Positions 35,039 through 41,892 of a stretch of DNA of 55,296 bases are shown here, one piece after another. Origin of the DNA: Curtobacterium flaccumfaciens UCD-AKU (GTDB taxonomy: Bacteria > Actinomycetota > Actinomycetes > Actinomycetales > Microbacteriaceae). Position 1 is the stretch's first letter. Every line of letters begins with the position of its first letter. The translations under genes were made by a program, and so were the position numbers. The notes under the pieces are model-generated. The model ran no database searches. It saw only the letters and a list, made by a program, of their open reading frames with translations, and was not told the DNA's origin. The stretch is taken from positions 11,564-66,859 of the forward strand of contig NZ_KB714611.1 in assembly GCF_000349565.1 (NCBI RefSeq), read 5' to 3'.

Positions 35039-36294
35039 CGGGTGGCTCCTTCGGTCGCGGCGGCGGTTGCGGGGGTGCCGACGACCGGCACCACGTCGGC
35101 TGGGCTGGCGCTGCCTTGCCCTCGGTCAGCCCCGCCGACGACCGGCACCACGTCGTCGTACGTGCCCTCGATCACGTCGTCGATGCGCACGGGGTGTCCG
35201 AGCGTCGCACTGACGTAGAGCCCGCGGACGGTGGCGAGCGAGACCAGGGCGGCGTCGACGGTGACGCCCGGTTCGCGGCCCTGCCGGATCGCGTCGACGA
35301 TGTCGGTGTACTGCCGAGCGTGCCCGGCGGCGAAGTGGTCGGGTTCGGCCGGGCCGCCGACGACGTGCTCGGGCGGGACGACGTCGTCCTTCTGGTCGAC
35401 GGCTCCGGCGACCGCGCTGGCGTTCGACGTGGTCGCGGCGGACTCGAGCGTCGCGGTGTCCGGGGCGATGTGGAAGTAGGCGAGCCGGTCGTCGTCGACG
35501 ATCGCGGACCCGTGCGTGCCGTACACGGCGTACCGGGCGGAGAGACCCGGGTACGCGGCGGTCGTGCAGTGGACGACGCCGAGCGCCCCGCCGGCGAACC
35601 GGACGGTGGCGACCGCGGTGTCCTCGACCTCGATGCGGTCGTGGGCGAGGAGCCCGGTCTGGGCCGAGATCTCGACCGGACGGCCGAGCGCCCAGACGAG
35701 CAGGTCGACGGTGTGCACGCCCTGGTTCATCACCGCGCCGCCGCCGTCGAGCGCCCAGGTGCCGCGCCAGTCACCGGAGTCGTAGTACCCCTGCGACCGG
35801 TACCAGGCCACGCTCGCCAGGCCCGAGGTCACGGTGCCGAACCCGCCGTCGTGCGCCGCCCGGGCGACGGCCGCCGAGGCCGGGTCGAAACGGTGCTGGC
35901 TGATGACGCTCGTGACGAGCCCGCGGTCGCGAGCGGCTGCGGCGAGCGCGGCGATCTGCCGCGCCCGGGGCATCGTGGTGTCGAGCGGCTTCTCGATGAC
36001 GACGTGCTTGCCGGCGGCCAGGGCGGCCTCGGCCAGCTGCACGTGCATGCCCGAGGGCGAGCAGATCGCGACGACGTCGATGTCGGTCTGGTCGATCGCC
36101 TCTTCGATGGTGGACGTCGTGACCGGACGGGCGACGCCCATCGCCTCGATCGCGTCGGCCGCGCTCGTGGCGGCTTCGGGTACGGCGTCGACGAGGGCGA
36201 CGACCTGCAGGTCGGGGTGGTGCACGGCGACGGTGGCGTGGTGGCGGCCGATGACGCCGGCGCCGACGACTGCCAACTTCAGTGGGGTGGTCAT
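35035..36294 (-). CDS. Gfo/Idh/MocA family oxidoreductase
   Basis: A 419-residue NAD(P)-dependent sugar dehydrogenase. The Rossmann motif VVGAGVIGRHH is at about 8-18 and the catalytic EKPLD lysine near 98. The C-terminal beta-sheet domain contains GGGAVMNQGVHTVDLLVWALG. The last 35 residues are odd: DVVPVVG occurs twice, encoded by an identical 22-bp direct repeat at 35077-35098 and 35134-35155, 57 bp apart, and it extends past the usual family end. Substrate unknown. Flanked on both sides by TIM-barrel isomerase-like genes with 4-bp overlaps. Confidence 0.88.
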   Translation of the reverse strand: MTTPLKLAVVGAGVIGRHHATVAVHHPDLQVVALVDAVPEAATSAADAIEAMGVARPVTTSTIEEAIDQTDIDVVAICSPSGMHVQLAEAALAAGKHVVIEKPLDTTMPRARQIAALAAAARDRGLVTSVISQHRFDPASAAVARAAHDGGFGTVTSGLASVAWYRSQGYYDSGDWRGTWALDGGGAVMNQGVHTVDLLVWALGRPVEISAQTGLLAHDRIEVEDTAVATVRFAGGALGVVHCTTAAYPGLSARYAVYGTHGSAIVDDDRLAYFHIAPDTATLESAATTSNASAVAGAVDQKDDVVPPEHVVGGPAEPDHFAAGHARQYTDIVDAIRQGREPGVTVDAALVSLATVRGLYVSATLGHPVRIDDVIEGTYDDVVPVVGGADRGQGSASPADVVPVVGTPATAAATEGATR

Positions 36295-37130
36295 CGCAGG
36301 GTGACTCCGATCTGGTCGGTGAGGGTGCGGAAGGCCCGGCCGGCACGACCGAAGGCCGCGGGGCCGGAGAACCCGCCGAGGGAGGTGAAGTCGCTGAGGT
36401 GCGGCTCGAGCGAGGCGTACCCGGAGTAGCCGGCGTCGCGGAGCGCGGTGAGGGTCTGGAGCAGTTCGCCGTCGCCCTCGCCCGCCGGCACCACCGACGA
36501 GTCGGCGGCGAGGGCGTCCTTGACCTGCAGGTAGTCGACGTACGGGGCGAGCTGCTCCCAGCCGTCGGTGAAGGGCCGGACGCCGCACTGCACGTAGTTC
36601 GCGTTGTCCCAGGCCAGTCGGAGCGCGGACGAACCGACGCTCTCGACGAGGTCGAGCACACGCGCGGGGACGTCGCCGTAGATGTCCTTCTCGTTCTCGT
36701 GCAGCAGGGTCACCCCTTCGCGCTCGGCGAGGTCGGCGAGCGCCCGCATCCGGACGAGGACGTCGTCGCGGACGTCGTCCGGCTGCCGACCTTCGAAGTA
36801 GAACGAGAAGATCCGGATGTTCGTGGTGCCGAGGGCGTGCGCGGCACGGATCGCGCGGGCGAGGCGTGCGACCTCGTGCTCGACGGGTTCGTCGACGGGC
36901 ACCTTGCCGATCGGCGAGGCGATCGCGGACACGGTCTGCCCACGCTCGTCGAGCAGCCGGTGGAGTCCGGCGAGCTGGTCGTCGTCGAGGTCGACGACGT
37001 TGACGCCCCAGGCGCTGCGGACCTCGATGGCGCTCGCGCCGAGCGCCTGCAGGACCGCGACCTGGACGACTGGGTCGGCGTCGATCTCGTCGCCGAAACC
37101 GGAGAGTTCCCACGTGGGCTGGTCGGTCAT
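36291..37130 (-). CDS. Sugar phosphate isomerase/epimerase-type TIM-barrel protein, second copy
   Basis: A 279-residue TIM-barrel protein of the same superfamily as the gene at 34151 but clearly not a recent duplicate. Metal-site candidates are the Glu of LLHENEKDIYG, Asp of RLAWDNANYVQCG, the strand YVDYLQVKDAL and the Glu of YASLEPHLSDF. First gene of the five-gene overlapped block; ATG 37130 has AAAGGACACC upstream. It follows the ABC permease genes after a 73-bp gap with a hairpin repeat. Confidence 0.82.
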   Translation of the reverse strand: MTDQPTWELSGFGDEIDADPVVQVAVLQALGASAIEVRSAWGVNVVDLDDDQLAGLHRLLDERGQTVSAIASPIGKVPVDEPVEHEVARLARAIRAAHALGTTNIRIFSFYFEGRQPDDVRDDVLVRMRALADLAEREGVTLLHENEKDIYGDVPARVLDLVESVGSSALRLAWDNANYVQCGVRPFTDGWEQLAPYVDYLQVKDALAADSSVVPAGEGDGELLQTLTALRDAGYSGYASLEPHLSDFTSLGGFSGPAAFGRAGRAFRTLTDQIGVTLR

Positions 37131-37144
37131 GGTGTCCTTTCGTT

Positions 37145-37188
37145 CGGACGGGAGGCGCGTGGCGGGGCCGCCACGGGCCTCCAGTCCG
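37145..37188. repeat. Hairpin repeat inside the sugar-acid operon
   Basis: Arms 37145-37165 and 37168-37188 pair over 21 bp with two mismatches around a 2-nt loop. It is a full copy of the dispersed hairpin family and stands between the importer genes and the catabolic genes, which are read in the same direction. It could reduce expression of the catabolic genes or protect the importer mRNA end. Confidence 0.85.
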
Positions 37189-37203
37189 GTTCTGGGTTGC
37201 GGC

Positions 37204-38163
37204 CTACTTGACGGAGCCAGCGGTCAGACCGCCGACCAGGTAGCGCTGGAAGATCAGGTACAGGGCGACGACGGGGACGGCACACACGATCGAGGCGGCC
37301 ATCATCTGGCCGTAGATCGGGACGGCACCGCCCTCTTGCGTGGTGCCGAGCACCTGCAGCACCACGGCGACCGTCCGGGTGTTCGGGGTCGTCATGATCG
37401 TGGAGAACAGGACGTCGTTCCACCCGAGCAGGAACGCGAAGATCGCGGACACGACGATGCCCGGCCACGACAGCGGGAGCACGATCTTGGTCAGGATCTT
37501 CGTCGAGCTGGCGCCGTCGATGCGCGCCGCTTCCTCGAGTTCCTTCGGCAGGCCGCGCAGGTACGTGACCATGACCCACGTCGAGAACGGCAGCGCGAAC
37601 GTCAGGTAGGTGACGAACAGGCCCCACCGGGTGCCGATGATCTGCACGCCGGTGGCACTGGCGATGTTCGAGAACACCACGAAGACCGGCAGCAGCAGGA
37701 GCGTGCCGGGGATCGACTGCAGGGCGAGGAGTCCGCGGAGGATCGTCAGGCGGCCGAGGAACCGGAACCGCACCAGCACGTATGCCGTGGACACGGCGAG
37801 CGCGGCACTCGCGACGGCGACGGCTCCGGCGGTGAGCATCGAGTTCACCAGTCCCTCGCCGAGGGCGACGGTGGACCAGATCTCGACGTAGTTCGACAGG
37901 GTGAACTCGGACGGGAAGTACTCGCCGCGGGCGACCGCGACGTCGGAGTTGACCGAGCCGAACAGGATGTAGAGCACCGGGACGGCGATGAACGCGATGA
38001 TCACCGCGATGACGGTGACGAGCAGCCAGCGCGGCAGCAGGCGGGTGACGTCGGTGTCGTAGGGACGTTTGGTCCGTCGTCCGCCGCTGCCGGTCGTGAT
38101 GCTCTCGGTGAGCGTCGCGGTGGGGCGGGTGGGGGTGCTGAAGGACGTGCTCGGGGTGGTCAT
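37204..38163 (-). CDS. Carbohydrate ABC transporter permease (MalG type)
   Basis: A 319-residue inner-membrane permease with six predicted helices after a 40-residue Ser/Thr-rich cytoplasmic N terminus. The EAA loop that docks to the ATPase is ELEEAARIDGASSTKILTKIVLPLS. The start overlaps the MalF-type permease stop by 4 bp. No ATPase gene is in this operon; as in many actinobacteria a shared MsiK-type ATPase elsewhere probably energises it (inference). Confidence 0.93.
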   Translation of the reverse strand: MTTPSTSFSTPTRPTATLTESITTGSGGRRTKRPYDTDVTRLLPRWLLVTVIAVIIAFIAVPVLYILFGSVNSDVAVARGEYFPSEFTLSNYVEIWSTVALGEGLVNSMLTAGAVAVASAALAVSTAYVLVRFRFLGRLTILRGLLALQSIPGTLLLLPVFVVFSNIASATGVQIIGTRWGLFVTYLTFALPFSTWVMVTYLRGLPKELEEAARIDGASSTKILTKIVLPLSWPGIVVSAIFAFLLGWNDVLFSTIMTTPNTRTVAVVLQVLGTTQEGGAVPIYGQMMAASIVCAVPVVALYLIFQRYLVGGLTAGSVK

Positions 38164-39182
38164 GCGCGTGCTCCGTCGATGTCGGCGGCGGTCGGGGCGG
38201 CGGCGAGCGTGGCGCGGTCGGCGCGACGCTGCTTCCGGTTGGGGCCGGCGTCGTCGCCGGTGTCGAGCTTGACCGCCCGCAGGTAGACGAACAGCGGGAT
38301 CGCGACGATCACGAGTGAGCAGATCGCCATCGCCGCGGACAGGCCGAAGCGGAACGACTGGAAGCTCGCGATGTACGTCAGGACGGGCATCACCTCGACG
38401 CTGGACGGCAGCGGGATGCCGAACAGCACGAACGGCAGCGTGAAGTTGTTGATGTTGTGCAGGATCGAGATGATCACCGCGAGGCTCAGCGGGCCGCGCA
38501 GGTACGGGAAGATGATGTACCGCAGCTTCGCCCACCAGGTCACCCCGTCGAGTGCGGCGGCCTCGTGCACCTCGTTGTCCACGGCCTGCAGCCCGGCCAG
38601 GGACAGCAGGTAGACGAAGGGCCAGCTCGTCCAGATCATCACGCCGGCGAGCGCCCAGTACGACGCCGAGCCGTTCAGCCACAGCACGTCGGTGTGCAGG
38701 ATCGAGTTCACGACCCCCTGCGGCTGGAGCATCGTGCGGAAGAACGTGCCGACGACGAATGCCGGGAGCACGTACGGGATCAGGTAGATCGAGCGGACGA
38801 GCCCGCGACCGGGGAACCGGTTCTGCGTCGAGATCGCGGCGGCGACGCCGATCGGCACGGTCACCGCGGTGACGAGCACCGACAGCGACACCGAGACCCA
38901 GATCGAGTGCAGCAGCGGCGAGTTCGTGAACGCCTCGGTGAAGTTGGCGAACCCGACGAACGGGGCGCTGAACCACTGGCGGAGCGTGTACTGGTCGAGG
39001 TCGAGCATCGCGATCCAGAAGCCCACCACCAGCGGCACCACGATGACGGCGAGCATGAGGAGCCCGCCGGGCAGGAGCATCCACAGCGGGCGCTCGCGTT
39101 TGTACAGGGGCGTCTTGCCGGCCGGACGGACCGGGCGGGGCGGCGCCGAATCGGTGCGGGGCCTGGTCTGCGTGCTGGTCAT
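38160..39182 (-). CDS. Carbohydrate ABC transporter permease (MalF type)
   Basis: A 340-residue permease: Pro-rich N terminus, then six membrane helices starting near residue 35. The EAA loop is NEVHEAAALDGVTWWAKLRYIIFP. The basic C-terminal tail NRKQRRADRAT is cytoplasmic. ATG 39182 shares one base with the stop of the binding-protein gene (TGATG), which indicates translational coupling. Confidence 0.92.
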   Translation of the reverse strand: MTSTQTRPRTDSAPPRPVRPAGKTPLYKRERPLWMLLPGGLLMLAVIVVPLVVGFWIAMLDLDQYTLRQWFSAPFVGFANFTEAFTNSPLLHSIWVSVSLSVLVTAVTVPIGVAAAISTQNRFPGRGLVRSIYLIPYVLPAFVVGTFFRTMLQPQGVVNSILHTDVLWLNGSASYWALAGVMIWTSWPFVYLLSLAGLQAVDNEVHEAAALDGVTWWAKLRYIIFPYLRGPLSLAVIISILHNINNFTLPFVLFGIPLPSSVEVMPVLTYIASFQSFRFGLSAAMAICSLVIVAIPLFVYLRAVKLDTGDDAGPNRKQRRADRATLAAAPTAADIDGARA

Positions 39183-40537
39183 CACAGACCTCCGTTCTTC
39201 TGACGGTCGAGGGTGGCCTGGGCGTCCTTCTGGGCGTCCTGCAGGCGCTTGCGGAGCTGGTCGTCGGTGACCTCGCCGGACTTCAGCGACGGGATCGACT
39301 GCACGACCACGTCGACCAGGGCGAGCTGGATGTCGGACCAGGCGCCGGTGAACGCGGTCGGCTTGGACAGGCGGCCGGCGTCGATGATCGGCTTGAGCTG
39401 CGGGTTGTCGGCGGCCAGGTCGGCGGCGGCCGATGCGTTGGTCGGCAGGTTGCCGAACAGGTCGTAGTACTCGAGCTGCGCCTTCGGGGCGCTGAGCTGC
39501 TTGACGAACGCGAACGACAGCTTCTGCTTGGTGCCGTAGTCGGCGACGACCCAGTTGTCGCCGGACAGGATGCTGGCGGCCTCGATGCCGTCGGACGGCC
39601 GCTCGGTCGCACCCGGGGGGACGGTGGGCAGCAGGGCGAACTCGTAGTCGCCGTCGACCTTGGTGCCCTTGAACGAGTTGATCGCGGTGGTGGTGGTCAT
39701 CGGGAAGAACGCGGCCTTGCCCTCGGTGAACTGTGCCAGGGCCTGGGCGTTGTTCCAGCCGATCGCGGCCGGGTCGACGACACCGTCCTTGTTGACCCAG
39801 TCGAAGTAGGTGCGGTAGGCGTTCTCGACGGCCTTGCTGTCGATCTCGGCCTTCGAGCCGTCGACGATCGTGTTGCCGGCGTTCTGGGCCATCCCCCACA
39901 CGAACTTCCACGGGTCGAAGCCGTCGGCGTAGGCGATCGCCATGCCGTACCGTCCGTCACCCGTGGTGGCCTTCGCGTCGGCGGTCAGCTCGTCCCAGGT
40001 GGTGGGCATGTCGGTGATCCCGGCCTTCGCGAGCAGGTCCTTGTTCACGGCCATCACGAACGGCCGGCTGGCGAACGGGATCCCGATCTGCTTCGACGCA
40101 CTCGGACCGGAGATGCCGAACGACGCGGGGTCGAACTGGTCCTTGCCGCCGATCGCGTCCCACTCCTTCGTGCCCATCTCGACGAAGGCGCCGGTGGCGT
40201 AGGCGGTCGGGGTGAACGTGGTGCCGATCGCGTAGACGTCGGGGCCCTGGCCGGAGATGACGCTCGTCTGGATCGCGGTCAGTTCCTCCTGCGCGGACGA
40301 GTAGGTCTCCCACTGGATGTCCGCACCGGTGGTGCGCTTGAACTCGGCGGCGGTGTCCCGCTGCCACTGCTTGCGTTCCTTGGGGTAGGTGGTGTCCGCG
40401 CCCATCATCACGCGGAGGGTGTTCGGGTCGTCGCCGCTGCCGTTCACCACGGCGCATCCCTGCAGGGACAGTGCGGCGAGGGCGACCACGGCGACGGCAC
40501 CGACGAGGGTGCGGACTTGCAGTCTTCGCGTCTTCAC
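39182..40537 (-). CDS. ABC transporter substrate-binding lipoprotein, sugar family
   Basis: A 451-residue binding lipoprotein of the family 1 (MalE-like) solute-binding group. A signal peptide ends in the lipobox LSLQGC with the lipidated Cys near residue 28. Central landmarks are ISGQGPDVYAIGTTF and GITDMPTTWDEL. The ligand is not evident from sequence; the catabolic neighbours point to a uronic acid or a uronate-containing glycoside. GTG 40537 has GGAGGAAA just upstream. First gene of the leftward operon, divergent from lacI. Confidence 0.92.
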   Translation of the reverse strand: MKTRRLQVRTLVGAVAVVALAALSLQGCAVVNGSGDDPNTLRVMMGADTTYPKERKQWQRDTAAEFKRTTGADIQWETYSSAQEELTAIQTSVISGQGPDVYAIGTTFTPTAYATGAFVEMGTKEWDAIGGKDQFDPASFGISGPSASKQIGIPFASRPFVMAVNKDLLAKAGITDMPTTWDELTADAKATTGDGRYGMAIAYADGFDPWKFVWGMAQNAGNTIVDGSKAEIDSKAVENAYRTYFDWVNKDGVVDPAAIGWNNAQALAQFTEGKAAFFPMTTTTAINSFKGTKVDGDYEFALLPTVPPGATERPSDGIEAASILSGDNWVVADYGTKQKLSFAFVKQLSAPKAQLEYYDLFGNLPTNASAAADLAADNPQLKPIIDAGRLSKPTAFTGAWSDIQLALVDVVVQSIPSLKSGEVTDDQLRKRLQDAQKDAQATLDRQKNGGL

Positions 40538-40600
40538 GGGGGTTTCCTCCTCGAGACCTCCTCCGAGCGGCGCTGCTCGGTGGCACCACTGTTCCGCCGT

Positions 40601-40636
40601 TGGCAACATGCGGCAACCGGTTGCCACTTGTTGCCA
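40601..40636. promoter_or_regulatory. Nested 36-bp LacI-type operator
   Basis: A perfect 14-bp palindrome GGCAACCGGTTGCC (40612-40625) with the central CG typical of LacI-family sites, nested in a wider dyad with the same centre whose outer arms are TGGCAAC (40601-40607) and GTTGCCA (40630-40636). Thus four GGCAAC half sites are arranged symmetrically. The right side overlaps the likely -35 hexamer of lacI, and the site lies about 65 bp before the binding-protein gene. Confidence 0.85.
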
Positions 40637-40650
40637 GACGCGAATACGTT
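40621..40650 (+). promoter_or_regulatory. Promoter of the lacI-type regulator
   Basis: The -35 TTGCCA is at 40621-40626 and the -10 TACGTT at 40645-40650, 18 bp apart. The -10 ends 7 nt before GTG 40658, so the mRNA is leaderless. The -35 lies within the operator, which implies autorepression. Confidence 0.7.
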
Positions 40651-40657
40651 CGGCCTC

Positions 40658-41836
40658 GTGAAGGACCTCTCGACGGACGGCGGCGGGCGCACGGGCGGTG
40701 CCGCTGGCGCTGCTGGTAGCGCCGCTGGCGCGGGCGACGCTGGTGCTCGCGTTGCCGGTACTCGCGCCGCTGGTGCTCGCGCTGCCGGTGCCGGTGCCGG
40801 TGCCGCCGCTGGTGCCGCGCGTCGCGTCACCATCCGCGACATCGCCGACGCGACCGGGGTCGCCGCCTCCACCGTCTCCCGCGCCCTGTCCCTGCCCGAC
40901 CGGGTCAACGCCGTCACCCAGGAGCGCATCCAGCAGGCGGCCCGCGAGCTCGGGTACGTCGCCAACTCGCAGGCCCGGGCGCTGACCTCGGGCCGCACCC
41001 GCGCCGTCGCCGTGCTCGTGTCCGACATCACGAACCCGTTCTACTTCGACGTCATCCGCGGCACGCAGCACCAGCTCGCCGGGGCCGGCTGGACCCAGTT
41101 GCTCGTCGACACCGAGGAGTCCGCAGACGCCGAGATGGCCGCGCTCACCGCCGTCGGGGCGAAGGCCGACGGGGTCGTGCTCACCGCGTCACGCCTGTCC
41201 GACGCGCAGATCGCCCGGTTCGCCGAGCGGATCCCCCTGGTCGTCGTGAACCGCAGGCCCGCAGGCGTGCCCTCGGTGCTCATCGACACCCCCGGCGGCG
41301 TCGAGCAGGCGGTCCAGCACCTGGTGTCGCTGGGACACCGGGATATCCTGTACGTCGCCGGGCCGGACAGCTCGTGGTCGAACGAGCGACGGTGGCGAGC
41401 ACTCGTGCAGGTCGCCAAGCGCCTGGGCGTCCGCGTCGCCCGGGTCGGCCCGCACGCGCCCTTCGTGGACTCCGGTGCCGCCGCTGCCGACGCCGCCGTG
41501 CACGCCGGGGCGACCGCGTGTATCGCCTTCAACGACCTGATCGCCATCGGGATGCTCGCCCGACTACGGGAGCGCGGGGTCCGCGTCCCCCGGGACATGA
41601 GCATCGTCGGCTGCGACGACATCTTCGGCGCCGACTTCTGCAACCCGCCGCTCACCACGATGACCTCGCCGATCGAACGGGCCGGCCGGGTCGCGATCCG
41701 GATGCTGCTCGGACGCCTCGGTGCCCTGCCCGCCGACGAGCTGCCGGGGGAGCACATGTCCGGCGCCGTCGCCCTGCCCACCCACCTGACCGTGCGCGAG
41801 TCGACCGGGTCGGCGCCCCTGGCCGGCACCGCCTGA
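40658..41836 (+). CDS. LacI-family transcriptional regulator
   Basis: A 392-residue repressor. The helix-turn-helix and hinge begin only at about residue 57 (RVTIRDIADATGVAASTVSRAL); the effector-binding domain follows (SDITNPFYFDVIRG, GCDDIFGADFCNPPLTTM). The first 56 residues are mostly Gly and Ala, encoded by GCTGGT/GGTGCC-like repeats, and no alternative start lies between, so the extension is really in the reading frame. It probably represses the divergent importer/catabolic operon and itself plus uxaC, with a uronate or its metabolite as inducer (inference). Confidence 0.9.
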   Translation: MKDLSTDGGGRTGGAAGAAGSAAGAGDAGARVAGTRAAGARAAGAGAGAAAGAARRVTIRDIADATGVAASTVSRALSLPDRVNAVTQERIQQAARELGYVANSQARALTSGRTRAVAVLVSDITNPFYFDVIRGTQHQLAGAGWTQLLVDTEESADAEMAALTAVGAKADGVVLTASRLSDAQIARFAERIPLVVVNRRPAGVPSVLIDTPGGVEQAVQHLVSLGHRDILYVAGPDSSWSNERRWRALVQVAKRLGVRVARVGPHAPFVDSGAAAADAAVHAGATACIAFNDLIAIGMLARLRERGVRVPRDMSIVGCDDIFGADFCNPPLTTMTSPIERAGRVAIRMLLGRLGALPADELPGEHMSGAVALPTHLTVRESTGSAPLAGTA

Positions 41837-41892
41837 TCCCGCACGCCCCCAGAACTCACCGCCCCGAACTCGCCGCCCCGAAGGAGTCGATG

